Assembly: GCF_000299035.1 (NCBI RefSeq)
Contig: NZ_JH921518.1
Coordinates: 532,439 to 596,438 of the forward strand
DNA: 64,000 bases
Direction: 5' to 3'
From: Bacillus bingmayongensis
Lineage (GTDB): Bacteria; Bacillota; Bacilli; Bacillales; Bacillaceae_G
Shown in pieces: positions 9,600 to 18,663 of this stretch. How positions within the stretch are numbered: position 1 is the first letter of the stretch; each line of letters begins with the position of its first letter. The notes below the pieces were generated by a model, which was not told the origin of the DNA, ran no database searches, and was given only the letters and a program-made list of their open reading frames with translations. The translations under genes were made by a program, and so were the position numbers.

Positions 9600-10883
9600 T
9601 TATACCCAACCTCTAAAGCGGCTAGCTTCTGCCATTTTACGTACACCAACCATATAAGCTGCTAAACGCATGTTCACTTTACGAACTTGTGATGTTTCAT
9701 AAATGGAATCGAATGATCTTACCATTACTTTTTCTAAGCGTTGTTCTACTTCTTCTTCTGACCAATAGTAACCTTGATTATTTTGTACCCATTCGAAGTA
9801 AGATACAGTAACACCACCAGCACTTGCTAATACGTCAGGAACAAGTAAAATACCGCGTTCTGTTAAAATTCTAGTTGCTTCTAATGTAGTTGGACCGTTT
9901 GCTGCTTCTACAACAATTTTCGCTTTAATATCCGCAGCATTCTCTTCTGTAATTTGGTTCTCGATTGCAGCTGGAACTAAAATATCACAATCAAGTTCTA
10001 ATAGCTCTTTGTTTGAAATTGTATTGTTAAACAATTTCGTTACTGTTCCGAAGCTGTCACGACGATCAAGTAAGTAGTCGATATCCAATCCATTTGGATC
10101 ATGTAGTGCACCGTAAGCATCAGAAATCGCAATTACTTTTGCACCAGCATCGTGCATAAATTTAGCTAAGAAGCTACCAGCGTTCCCAAACCCTTGGACA
10201 ACAACGCGAGCACCTTTAATGTCGATACCGCGTTTTTTCGCAGCTTCTCGAATACAGATTGTTACACCTTTTGCAGTCGCTGTTTCACGACCATGAGATC
10301 CACCTAATACAAGCGGTTTTCCTGTAATAAATCCAGGTGAATTGAATTCATCGATGCGGCTATATTCATCCATCATCCATGCCATAATTTGTGAGTTTGT
10401 AAATACATCTGGAGCAGGAATATCTTTTGTTGGACCAACAATCTGACTAATTGCTCGTACATATCCACGGCTTAATCTTTCTAATTCACGGAAAGACATT
10501 TCTCGTGGATCACAAATGATCCCACCTTTACCTCCACCATATGGTAAATCAACAATACCACATTTTAAACTCATCCAAATAGAAAGTGCTTTCACTTCGT
10601 TTTCTGTTACGTTTGGATGGAAGCGAATTCCACCTTTCGTTGGACCAACAGCATCATTGTGCTGTGCGCGATACCCTGTAAATATTTTAACAGTCCCGTC
10701 ATCCATACGAACTGGAATTTTCACTGTCATCATACGAATTGGTTCTTTAAGTAATTCATATACCTCGTTTGGATAACCCAATTTTTCTAGTGCTTCACTA
10801 ATAACAATTTGTGTTGAATTTAACAATTCAAAGTGTTGTTCCCTTTGTTGTGTTTGTGTTTGAGCTCCCTTTTCGGCTACCAT
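9600..10883 (-). CDS. gudB: Glutamate dehydrogenase (NAD-dependent type)
   Basis: A 427-residue hexameric-type enzyme that deaminates glutamate to 2-oxoglutarate and ammonia. The substrate region MSLKCGIVDLPYGGGKGGI holds the conserved lysines; a Rossmann segment VQGFGNAGSFLAKFMHDAG follows near residue 225. Length is standard, and I see no in-frame duplication like the one that silences gudB in some B. subtilis strains. The place between ypdA and mecB is that of gudB. GGGGGT stands 9 nt before the ATG. Two cre-like sites upstream suggest CcpA control, which in B. subtilis is a property of rocG, so this gene may do the work of both. Confidence 0.93.
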   Translation of the reverse strand: MVAEKGAQTQTQQREQHFELLNSTQIVISEALEKLGYPNEVYELLKEPIRMMTVKIPVRMDDGTVKIFTGYRAQHNDAVGPTKGGIRFHPNVTENEVKALSIWMSLKCGIVDLPYGGGKGGIICDPREMSFRELERLSRGYVRAISQIVGPTKDIPAPDVFTNSQIMAWMMDEYSRIDEFNSPGFITGKPLVLGGSHGRETATAKGVTICIREAAKKRGIDIKGARVVVQGFGNAGSFLAKFMHDAGAKVIAISDAYGALHDPNGLDIDYLLDRRDSFGTVTKLFNNTISNKELLELDCDILVPAAIENQITEENAADIKAKIVVEAANGPTTLEATRILTERGILLVPDVLASAGGVTVSYFEWVQNNQGYYWSEEEVEQRLEKVMVRSFDSIYETSQVRKVNMRLAAYMVGVRKMAEASRFRGWV

Positions 10884-10933
10884 AGTAAGTAAACCCCCTG
10901 TAATTTCACTTGTTTAGTAAACCTTCATTGCCT

Positions 10934-11013
10934 AGTATACACCGTTAAATTTGGAATGCAATAGAAAACGCTAACAAATATATACAAATGATTTTTTATT
11001 GCAAGCGTTTTCA
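10934..11013 (-). promoter_or_regulatory. gudB promoter with two cre-like (CcpA) sites
   Basis: On the minus strand TTGCAT (10956-10961), 16 bp and TATACT (10934-10939) form a plausible SigA promoter about 50 bp before gudB. Directly upstream lies TGTTAGCGTTTTCT (10963-10976, read on the minus strand). TGCAAGCGTTTTCA (11000-11013) differs from the cre consensus at one position. The promoter match is moderate and the second cre is the better one. Confidence 0.55.
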
Positions 11014-11120
11014 CTATCATTATAGTCCTTTTATCACTTTTAGAAAAGTAAAATACTTAAATATTTAAATGTTTTTTATACTACAATGTATTTTAATCTC
11101 TTTAATATCGCAAAACACCA

Positions 11121-11157
11121 ACAAAACCTCAGCTATTTATATTAGCTGAGGTTTTGT
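11121..11157 (-). terminator. Terminator at the 3' end of mecB
   Basis: The inverted repeat AAAACCTCAGCTA, 7 nt, TAGCTGAGGTTTT includes the last codons and stop codon of mecB. The minus-strand tail is TTTTGTTGG. Confidence 0.75.
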
Positions 11158-11744
11158 TTTAAGATAAAATACTTGTATATTTGCTGAATTGCTTGAGAAT
11201 CCATTAATTCTTTTCCATATTCCATAATACGATAAATTGTCACTGTAGAAGAATTACCGTATTCCGCTAAAATCGCAATAATATCTGCCTTTAATAATGC
11301 TGTTTCTTCTTCCATCCAAAGATAAAAACGTCCATCCCATGTATAAAGTTTCCCTCCGGTTACACCGAGATTATACAAACGATTTGCCAAAGTAATCACA
11401 TCTTCAAACGTTGCAAATTCATACAATATATGTTCACTCTCATCTAGAGTTACTTGCATTTCAATAAACTCATCACGAAACTCATCTTCTGTATCGGTTT
11501 CATGATTTTCTTTTGTAACAATCACAACCATTCCTTGTGCCTGTAAAGAAAAAACTTCAACTGCAATTGGACCATCTGCTTCAAATCCAAGTTCCTTATT
11601 TGCTTCTTGCATCATATCGCGAAATAACTGTTGCACTTTCGGAGCATTTTTCCATAAATCCTCCTTCGTCAATCCTCGCTCAGATAAATCGTCAAACGTT
11701 AGGAAAATTTTAATTTTATTATAATTCAAACGTTCCAACCTCAT
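11142..11744 (-). CDS. mecB: MecA-type ClpC adaptor protein MecB (YpbH)
   Basis: A 200-residue adaptor of the MecA family. The N-terminal MRLERLNYNKIKIFLTFDDL segment is the substrate-binding domain, an acidic linker lies at about residues 80-95, and the C-terminal domain (about 100-195) contacts ClpC. In B. subtilis MecB/YpbH is the second MecA and affects competence and sporulation. GGAGG stands 7 nt before the ATG. It lies upstream of gudB, as in B. subtilis. The mecA paralogue is not in the window. Confidence 0.88.
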   Translation of the reverse strand: MRLERLNYNKIKIFLTFDDLSERGLTKEDLWKNAPKVQQLFRDMMQEANKELGFEADGPIAVEVFSLQAQGMVVIVTKENHETDTEDEFRDEFIEMQVTLDESEHILYEFATFEDVITLANRLYNLGVTGGKLYTWDGRFYLWMEEETALLKADIIAILAEYGNSSTVTIYRIMEYGKELMDSQAIQQIYKYFILKQNLS

Positions 11745-11821
11745 CTTGTAACCTCCCTACGTAACCGTTGTATCTAATTTTTATTATATGAAATAGAAAA
11801 TAGATGGTTCTTTTCGAACAA

Positions 11822-12721
11822 CTATTCCGACACTTTTAACCATTCATCCCATTCTTTTTTTGTATCGCCAATGAATATATTTTGAAGTTCAGCCTTGTCA
11901 TCATCTGAAACAAACTGGCTTGCAAACCCAACAAGTCCAGTGCGGATCTTTGGATTGTGACTTTGCAACTGCTTAATCAAATTCAGCGCGTCTTTCAAAT
12001 ATCGCTCTTTTGAACATGATATAAACACATATTTAGGTGCAAATCGCTTGATGGCTATATGAATCTCATCTTCCTCTAGGCCTGTCCCCAAATACGTTGC
12101 TTGATAGCCTTTCAAACGTAAATATATCGTAAAAACAAAAAGATGTAATGCACTCAATTCTCCTGGTACACATATAGCCAAAGCTTTTGGCAAAATAAAA
12201 TTAGTATGCGTATTATGATAAATCATTCCAATGCGTGAGCATAAAAATGACTCTACATACCGCTCTTGTACAGCTGTTATCTCATCATTTCTCCGCATTG
12301 TTTCTAATTTATCAACAATCAGAACAAATATATGAGTGATTACTTTTTCCATTGTATAAATAACAAATGCCTCGTTTAATAATTCACGGGCATGTATTTC
12401 ATCAAATTTTAACAAATAACGAAGGATATCGTCCACTAAAAATACTTCTTTACTGTACGTCATCTCAGCTGAATTGTGATTTTGCAATCGATTGCTCTCT
12501 AATAACTGGACTGCTTGACCAATTGTAAACCCTTCATTTACTTTATTCATTAACCATTTTAAGATTCTAACATGCTCTTCTGTATATAGGCGATACCCAG
12601 CATCATTGCGCTTTGGAGCAATAATATGATATCGTCTCTCCCAAGCCCGCAGTGTACTTGGCTGAATTCCAAGCATATTCGAAACTGCTTTTATATTATA
12701 CTTTCCTTTTAAAGTTGGCAT
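11822..12721 (-). CDS. MerR family regulator with cobalamin-binding-like C-terminal domain
   Basis: A 299-residue protein. The MerR winged helix occupies residues 1-75 (NIKAVSNMLGIQPSTLRAWERRY, then GYRLYTEEHVRIL). A helical domain of about 90-170 and a Rossmann-like domain of about 175-290 follow, as in the CarH group of B12-dependent light-sensing repressors. I do not find the usual His-x-x-Gly B12-ligand motif: the equivalent segment reads PGELSALHLF. It may therefore bind another ligand or none. It is inserted between mecB and ypbG, which adjoin in B. subtilis. GGTGGGG stands before the ATG. Confidence 0.75.
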   Translation of the reverse strand: MPTLKGKYNIKAVSNMLGIQPSTLRAWERRYHIIAPKRNDAGYRLYTEEHVRILKWLMNKVNEGFTIGQAVQLLESNRLQNHNSAEMTYSKEVFLVDDILRYLLKFDEIHARELLNEAFVIYTMEKVITHIFVLIVDKLETMRRNDEITAVQERYVESFLCSRIGMIYHNTHTNFILPKALAICVPGELSALHLFVFTIYLRLKGYQATYLGTGLEEDEIHIAIKRFAPKYVFISCSKERYLKDALNLIKQLQSHNPKIRTGLVGFASQFVSDDDKAELQNIFIGDTKKEWDEWLKVSE

Positions 12722-12750
12722 ATTTTCCCCACCTTTAAACCGAATATCTC

Positions 12751-13527
12751 TTAATTTTTTCCTTGCAACGTAATTAAGTGCGTTTGAGCTGGAGCTCGAA
12801 AACGTAACGGTATAAATGTAGTTCCATACCCGTTACTCACAAGTAAAGTTGTATTGGGATACTCATATACGCCACCTTTTAAATAACGTTTAGAATGAAA
12901 TAAACGAATTTGCCCTCCATGAGTATGCCCACTTAATACGAGGGAAATTTGTTCTTGTCCAGACATTTTGTTTACAATAGCAGGATTGTGGCTAATAAGA
13001 ATACGAAAACCATTTTCTTGACAATCTGCCAGCGCCAAGTCTAAACGATCTCGTTCTAATCCAACATCATCCACCCCTAATAAGCAAAGCTTGTCGCCAC
13101 ACTCTGATTCAAACAGCACTCGTGTATTATCTAAAATTTTCACACCATGTTCTAGTAACAACGCATCTAATTCATGATAGTCAATTTCATAATCGTTATT
13201 TCCCCATACAAAATATATAGGACCAATTTCACTTAATGTTTGAACATTAGCAGCAATTTGTGATAACGATACACCTTTCTCAGCTAAATCACCACCAATA
13301 ATAACAAAATCAGCATTTCCTTTTACATTTTCAATTAAAGAAGGTGAAATAACTCTCCTATGAATATCTGAAATGAAAAATATCCTGACTTTTCCAAAGC
13401 TTTCCGGGAAATTTACAAATGATAAAGTATGCTCTAACAATGTATTACGCAATGCTTCTTTATACATCATAAAAAGACAAATGAAGCCAATACATATGAA
13501 TGTGCCACCTAATCCAATCCATAACAT
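12751..13527 (-). CDS. ypbG: Membrane-anchored metallophosphoesterase YpbG
   Basis: A 258-residue calcineurin-like phosphoesterase with one N-terminal membrane helix (residues 2-22). All the metal-binding blocks are present: FISDIH near 52, GGDLAE near 78, GNND near 110, SHNP near 180 and SGHTHGG near 200. The substrate is unknown. It corresponds by order to B. subtilis ypbG. ypbF, next to it in B. subtilis, is absent. The upstream 139 bp (13528-13666) hold no gene that I can see. Confidence 0.85.
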   Translation of the reverse strand: MLWIGLGGTFICIGFICLFMMYKEALRNTLLEHTLSFVNFPESFGKVRIFFISDIHRRVISPSLIENVKGNADFVIIGGDLAEKGVSLSQIAANVQTLSEIGPIYFVWGNNDYEIDYHELDALLLEHGVKILDNTRVLFESECGDKLCLLGVDDVGLERDRLDLALADCQENGFRILISHNPAIVNKMSGQEQISLVLSGHTHGGQIRLFHSKRYLKGGVYEYPNTTLLVSNGYGTTFIPLRFRAPAQTHLITLQGKN

Positions 13528-13666
13528 ATACTTTTCTCAACTTCCCTCTCAACAAAATATAATCCCATCAAACTATATTGTCATAAAGGTAAATAAAACC
13601 TTATCTGATATTAAAGGCTTCATTCACCTTTTTCAATTCACTCATACAATAATCATTTTACTGCTG

Positions 13667-14161
13667 CTATTCCTTCTCCGCTTTTTCTTTAACAGGAATT
13701 TTCAATTCTTTTCCTACCTCTAACTGACCATCTTGTAAATTGTTATAGTTTTTTATAATTGTAGCCCCATCTTCATTCGGATAATACTGTTTTCCAATAC
13801 TTTCGAATGTCTCTCCCTCTTTTACAATGTGTGTTTCAAATTTCTCTGACTGTTTCTTTTCTCCTTCACCATGTTTATTTGAATCGAAAAAAATCACTTC
13901 AAACGCATTTTTTCCAGAGACCTCATCCTTGTTTGCACTTTTTACTTCGATATACTTATCCGTATACCATAAAATACTAAGCGGTAACAAAATAAATAAA
14001 AATGTTAAAACCCGAACGAAAAAGTGATTAATCTTAAATTTAGATTTTTTCTTCTCATTATTTCTATGAATCTCACTTCGCGGCGGTAAACCTTCTTCTG
14101 TTTGCTCTTCTTCCAACTCTTCTTCCAGCTCTTCTTCAAAATCGGGAATTTGTTTTCTCAT
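13667..14161 (-). CDS. ypbE: LysM-domain membrane protein YpbE
   Basis: A 164-residue single-pass protein. An acidic cytoplasmic head is rich in Glu (residues 5-25), a transmembrane helix lies at about 45-66, and a LysM peptidoglycan-binding domain at the C-terminus (about 112-160; THIVKEGETFESIGKQYY...LKIPV) faces the wall. The ATG at 14161 is chosen because AAGGTGGTG stands about 8 nt upstream; GTG codons just before it are part of that site. It lies 22 bp after ypbD in the same transcript. Confidence 0.85.
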   Translation of the reverse strand: MRKQIPDFEEELEEELEEEQTEEGLPPRSEIHRNNEKKKSKFKINHFFVRVLTFLFILLPLSILWYTDKYIEVKSANKDEVSGKNAFEVIFFDSNKHGEGEKKQSEKFETHIVKEGETFESIGKQYYPNEDGATIIKNYNNLQDGQLEVGKELKIPVKEKAEKE

Positions 14162-14183
14162 GCTGTTCACCACCACCTTCCAC

Positions 14184-14750
14184 TTATTTTCTTAATTGAA
14201 GTCCCATTATAAAATCAACAAGAAAGTGTGCAAATATTGTTATAAACAAATTTCCTGTCCATTGAAATACATATCCAAACAGAAAACTAATCATACATAC
14301 AAAGCAAAATAGAAATGGCTTCCTCACATATCGAATATGCAGAACAGCAAAAATAAGGCTTGCAATTACAAGTCCAAAATGCGTCTGTAATACACCTCGA
14401 AATAAAAACTCTTCAGCAAATCCAATAACAAACGTAATAACTAATAATTGTATTACAGAAGTTCCTCGGAACATTCGATCATTAATTCCACCATCATCAA
14501 ACCACGATTCTGGCAACACTTGCATTGCAATATAATCAAATAAAATAACACTGCCCGCAACCACGCTGCCTATTACAAGAATGGAAATGGGCTCCCATTT
14601 CCACAAATCATAAAATTCATTCCTATTTGGAAATAATATATAGGCTAACACGCAACCAACACCAATAATTATTAATTGTGTTATATAGAGATTAAGCCGT
14701 ATTTCTTTCGGACCTATGTCTTCAATACTACGCCTTTGAATGCTCATCAT
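14184..14750 (-). CDS. ypbD: CPBP family intramembrane protease YpbD
   Basis: About 188 residues, with several membrane helices and the CAAX/Abi (CPBP) motifs: EEFLFRGVLQ near residue 115 with the Glu-Glu and Arg, HIRYV, and FAHFLVDFIMG near the C-terminus. Such enzymes are intramembrane proteases or their inactive relatives. The start is at one of two adjacent ATG codons (14750 or 14747) immediately after CGGAGGA; an upstream open frame to 14867 overlaps recS and lacks a ribosome site. The gene overlaps the end of recS by about 20 bp, so translation is probably coupled. Confidence 0.85.
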   Translation of the reverse strand: MMSIQRRSIEDIGPKEIRLNLYITQLIIIGVGCVLAYILFPNRNEFYDLWKWEPISILVIGSVVAGSVILFDYIAMQVLPESWFDDGGINDRMFRGTSVIQLLVITFVIGFAEEFLFRGVLQTHFGLVIASLIFAVLHIRYVRKPFLFCFVCMISFLFGYVFQWTGNLFITIFAHFLVDFIMGLQLRK

Positions 14751-16275
14751 TCCTCCGTTCTCCCATACCAAAGAGCAATTGTAGCTCCGCTTCCCAATTA
14801 TAGTCGAAATTTGATTGTCTTGCTCGTCTTTTTTTGTAATCTTCTTTTGAAATACCACAGTAATCACAGCAGTTTTTTATCCAGGCTTCCTTCTTATATC
14901 CAAAATGATGTAGCATCTGTTCCCGCCTACATCCTTTATACTGTAGCCACGATTTCATATTTTCTAATTGACTATATTTATTCCGAAGACGCCCATCTAC
15001 TTCTAACATTAATTTTTCCATTGTCTCATCTGACAAGGATTCCATAATGAGCTTCTTCTGTTGTATGATTTTCATCTTTTCTAAATGATAACGTATAAAA
15101 CGCCAATGTTGCTCACTAAACCTTGCAGCATTATAACAAATTTCTTCCACATCTTCTATTGGCAATACTTTCGTTTGAAACATCTTTTCTTGTAGTAAAG
15201 AAAATAAAAATTGAATTTGTTGTTTATTTGGCAATTCATCCTCAATGATAGAAACTGGTAGATCATGATCCAAAGGACTACAAAGTAGAATTGCAATGCT
15301 TTCCTCTCCATCTCTCCCAGCCCTACCAATCTCTTGTAAATAAGAAGCAATATTTGCTGGATAATGAAAATGAATAATATACCTTGTATTCGGCTTGTTT
15401 ACACCCATACCAAATGCGCTTGTACATATAACAAGCTGCAGTTGATCATTCATAAATTGCTGCTGAATTAGCATCCGCTCTTCATGTTCCATTCCACCAT
15501 GATAAAATGCAACACCTACTATACCTTTACTCCTTAAATATTCTGTCAAGCGCTCCGTCCAAGCTCTGCTAGAACAATAAATGATTCCTGGCCCTTGTAA
15601 ATAAGTAACATGCGTGAGAAGTGCTTCCTTTTTTTCTTCTATCGTTTGGACAAATTGTACCTCCATTGCAATATTCGGGCGGTCAATCGAATACAAATGC
15701 TCGGCTACATTTGTAAGTTTTAAACTGTTTATAATATCTCGTAATACTTCTTCTGTTGCAGTAGCTGTTAATGCCAATACAGGAGGGTGCCCAATAGCCG
15801 CTATAACTTGATCTAATTTTTTATAGTCCGTTCGAAAATCGTAGCCCCATTGCGAAATACAATGTGCTTCGTCTACAACAAATAGCGAAATATGAATCTT
15901 TTTTAGTTCTCTTACTATTACTTCAGATTGCAACATTTCAGGCGAGACAAAAACAAATTTATAAGAAGATAATCTTTTTATCGCTTTCTTTTTTTCAATT
16001 AATGTACGAAAACTATTAAACGCGATCACACGGTCCTTCACTACATATTTGAGCTGTGCTACCTGATCTTCCATTAAGGATAGTAATGGAGAAACAATTA
16101 GTACTGTTCCATCTTGCATAAGGCCTGGAAGCTGATAACACATTGATTTTCCTCTTCCAGTTGGAAGCATTGCTACAACATCTTTTCCTTGTAATAAATC
16201 TGCAATAACCCCTTTCTGTCCTTGACGAAATTCGGTATAACCAAACCACTTATACAAATAATCCTCAAGCCTCAT
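14728..16275 (-). CDS. recS: RecQ-family DNA helicase RecS
   Basis: A 515-residue 3'-5' helicase. Motif I is LPTGRGKSMCYQLP near residue 40, motif II VVDEAHCISQWGYDFR near 135, and motif VI QEIGRAGRDG near 318. A zinc-binding region with CRREQMLHHFG and CCDYCG lies near 455-480. The HRDC domain of full RecQ is missing, as in the shorter B. subtilis RecS (YpbC), which has the same neighbours. It overlaps ypbB by 11 bp upstream and ypbD by about 20 bp downstream. Confidence 0.92.
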   Translation of the reverse strand: MRLEDYLYKWFGYTEFRQGQKGVIADLLQGKDVVAMLPTGRGKSMCYQLPGLMQDGTVLIVSPLLSLMEDQVAQLKYVVKDRVIAFNSFRTLIEKKKAIKRLSSYKFVFVSPEMLQSEVIVRELKKIHISLFVVDEAHCISQWGYDFRTDYKKLDQVIAAIGHPPVLALTATATEEVLRDIINSLKLTNVAEHLYSIDRPNIAMEVQFVQTIEEKKEALLTHVTYLQGPGIIYCSSRAWTERLTEYLRSKGIVGVAFYHGGMEHEERMLIQQQFMNDQLQLVICTSAFGMGVNKPNTRYIIHFHYPANIASYLQEIGRAGRDGEESIAILLCSPLDHDLPVSIIEDELPNKQQIQFLFSLLQEKMFQTKVLPIEDVEEICYNAARFSEQHWRFIRYHLEKMKIIQQKKLIMESLSDETMEKLMLEVDGRLRNKYSQLENMKSWLQYKGCRREQMLHHFGYKKEAWIKNCCDYCGISKEDYKKRRARQSNFDYNWEAELQLLFGMGERRNDEHSKA

Positions 16276-17326
16276 TTACAACCCCCATCTGTGCTAACAC
16301 AAGACGAATTTCAAAATAAGAAACCGCTTCCCCTACCGCTTGCTTTAACACGCGTAACTTACGTGTTTCTAATGTTTCAATAACGCGCTGCACATGCTTG
16401 ATTTTATTTTTTTCCATAAACATTTCAATAGAAAAATCTCTTTCTCGTAATGCAATTTCAACAAAATGATCTTCTATTGTTGCAACCTTTAAATTTCTAA
16501 TTGTTGCAATTTCATCTAAAGAACGCCCTTGTCTCCAAAGTTGATATGTTTTCTGTGTTGATACACTAAACAAATCTGATCTTTCATTCGGATAAGAAAT
16601 AATCTTTGTTAATAATGGAAAGTCGTTTTTATTATCCCGAACAGATTGAATAAAGAAATGAATAGTACCCCAAAATAAAAGATATACACGAAATACATCT
16701 TGGTTTGTAATTTCTGCAAGTTGCTTTAATGTATATCCAATCCGTTTATACCCAGTTAGCCGATATGTAAAAATTGTTGCTTCAATCGGCAAAGTATCTT
16801 GTAGCAGCATATGCATCTCTTTCCATAAACTTTTCGCAAGTTCACTCCTTGCATACGGTATCCCGATGAGAAACTGCTTAACCCACATCATTACCTCTGT
16901 ATCTTGTTGAATTGGAATAAACTTGGCATTTTGCTGTTGTAAATTTGACACAGTTTGAATAATTAATGAAAGTCGTTTCCAAAAGATTTCACCAAGATCA
17001 CCATAGTGCAAACCGTGTAAATACTGCGGAAAAGAACGTGTTTTTTCCCAAGTTTCCAGTTGATCCATTCCAGTATCAGTTAAAATGTACGTATTTTCAT
17101 GCACACTCTGAATCCATTCTTTATGTAATACACGTTCAATTTCCTGATCATAATCAGAACGTTGTAATGATTTGTATATTCCAAATAGAAAAGAAATGTG
17201 AAATATATTTCCGTCTTGTAATGTTTGTGAAGAACGTTTCCCTTTTAAAAGGTGATAAATGGAAGAAACAGTTCGTTCACCATTTAATTGTTTTATACAA
17301 TATAGTAAAGTATATTGTAACTGCAT
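16265..17326 (-). CDS. ypbB: Helix-turn-helix domain protein YpbB
   Basis: A 353-residue protein. Most of it is helical with no recognised fold; a C-terminal helix-turn-helix segment at about 270-310 (YQLWRQGRSLDEIATIRNLK) resembles the HTH_40 domain often found on or beside RecQ helicases. It is always next to recS in Bacillus, so a role in DNA repair with RecS is likely but unproven. The ATG at 17326 is chosen over a GTG four codons upstream because GAAAGGTGG stands 8 nt before it. Confidence 0.82.
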   Translation of the reverse strand: MQLQYTLLYCIKQLNGERTVSSIYHLLKGKRSSQTLQDGNIFHISFLFGIYKSLQRSDYDQEIERVLHKEWIQSVHENTYILTDTGMDQLETWEKTRSFPQYLHGLHYGDLGEIFWKRLSLIIQTVSNLQQQNAKFIPIQQDTEVMMWVKQFLIGIPYARSELAKSLWKEMHMLLQDTLPIEATIFTYRLTGYKRIGYTLKQLAEITNQDVFRVYLLFWGTIHFFIQSVRDNKNDFPLLTKIISYPNERSDLFSVSTQKTYQLWRQGRSLDEIATIRNLKVATIEDHFVEIALRERDFSIEMFMEKNKIKHVQRVIETLETRKLRVLKQAVGEAVSYFEIRLVLAQMGVVNEA

Positions 17327-17425
17327 CACTGCTTCCACCTTTCAATTACATTTATATTTTCTATTGTATCAAACTGTACAGCATTTAGGCATTTTGAAAA
17401 TCTTGTGAAATAAATCAAAAATAAG

Positions 17426-17460
17426 TTGACACTCTAATTGATAAGCATTATCATTATAAT
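17426..17460 (+). promoter_or_regulatory. fer promoter with overlapping Fur box
   Basis: TTGACA (17426-17431), 17 bp and TATCAT (17449-17454) form a good SigA promoter. TGATAAGCATTATCA (17439-17453) matches the 7-1-7 Fur box TGATAATNATTATCA at 14 of 15 positions and covers the spacer and most of the -10. Iron-bound Fur would therefore block this promoter. A second possible -10 (TATAAT) farther down could give Fur-independent transcription. Confidence 0.75.
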
Positions 17461-17497
17461 TTTATGTTGAAAAGTTTGAAAAACCGTTTTACAATAA

Positions 17498-17803
<306 letters not shown>

Positions 17804-17818
17804 TCTTTTTATTAACTT

Positions 17819-17856
17819 CAAAAAATCCCCCTCATTTTTATGAGGGGGATTTTTTG
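17819..17856 (+). terminator. Terminator downstream of fer
   Basis: A strong stem AAAAAATCCCCCTCAT, short loop, ATGAGGGGGATTTTTT lies 15 bp after the fer stop codon. Confidence 0.93.
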
Positions 17857-17879
17857 TTATTTCTCTCACTTACAATTTT

Positions 17880-17916
17880 AAAAGCCATCAGCAGTATATT
17901 TACCTCTGATGGCCAA
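17880..17916 (-). terminator. Terminator downstream of ribU
   Basis: GCCATCAG and CTGATGGC are separated by 14 nt and followed on the minus strand by CTTTTAAAATT. It lies just past the ribU stop codon. Confidence 0.75.
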
Positions 17917-17921
17917 AATTT

Positions 17922-18500
17922 CTATGCATTTTTCATTTTTGCAAATACCCATACTTTCAAACGTGAAAACAGCGCTACAAACACAACTGTTACAACAATC
18001 CCTTTAATTAAATTAAATGGTAGAATTGCCGCTACAATCATTTGCCTCATACTAGCGCTAGACATAGCAGGCTGATTTAAAAACCAAGTGTAAGCTGGTA
18101 AAATGATGAAATAATTTAACACACTCATAATTACCGCCATAGTAACCGTCCCTAACATTAACCCTGTTGTTAAACTTTTTACTGTGCGATACTTCCGGAA
18201 TAGGAAAGCTGCTGGCCCAATAAATAGACACCCTGCAATAAAGTTTGCTATTTCTCCAACCGGAACCCCCGTTAAACTCCCTTGAATTCCGTAGTGAAGA
18301 ATATTTTTTATCGCTTCTACAACTACACCTGCAATCGGACTAAAAATAATCGCTGCAATTAAAGCTGGCACATCACTAAAGTCAATTTCTAAAAACGGTG
18401 GAAGTCCTGGAAATGGGAAATCCAACATCATAAGCAAGTACGCAATGCTACTAAGCATCGCTACGCTCACCATTTGTACTACACTGTTTTTTTGTTTCAT
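17922..18500 (-). CDS. ribU: Riboflavin transporter, ECF substrate-binding subunit RibU
   Basis: A 192-residue membrane protein with about six helices. The segment MLDFPFPGLPPFLEIDFSD near residue 30 is the riboflavin-binding signature of RibU (FmnP). It works with the shared ECF energising module, encoded elsewhere. The ATG at 18500 is chosen because AAGGAGAG stands 6 nt before it; the open frame extends nine codons upstream without a ribosome site. Control is by the FMN riboswitch and attenuator directly upstream. Confidence 0.93.
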   Translation of the reverse strand: MKQKNSVVQMVSVAMLSSIAYLLMMLDFPFPGLPPFLEIDFSDVPALIAAIIFSPIAGVVVEAIKNILHYGIQGSLTGVPVGEIANFIAGCLFIGPAAFLFRKYRTVKSLTTGLMLGTVTMAVIMSVLNYFIILPAYTWFLNQPAMSSASMRQMIVAAILPFNLIKGIVVTVVFVALFSRLKVWVFAKMKNA

Positions 18501-18574
18501 CCTTCTCTCTCCTTTTCCATCGATCATCTCATGGAAAGTGGAAAGGTTCTGCTATACCTACTTTTTTCTATCAT

Positions 18575-18608
18575 GAAAAAAAACCTTTGTGTTTTACACA
18601 AAGGGAGA
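18575..18608 (-). terminator. Attenuator of the FMN riboswitch
   Basis: On the minus strand CTCCCTTTGTGTAAAACACA folds into a stem (CCTTTGTGT with ACACAAAGG) followed by TTTTTTTT. It lies between the riboswitch aptamer and ribU and is the premature terminator expected when FMN is bound. Confidence 0.88.
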
Positions 18609-18663
18609 ATTTTTAGGCACATCAAACAGACGTTCAAATACTTATCTTTTTTGAACGCTTGAA

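Noticed and set aside
14751-14867. Upstream extension of ypbD by 39 codons
   Set aside because: It overlaps recS coding sequence, adds no membrane or domain features, and the only ribosome site stands before the ATG pair at 14747-14750.
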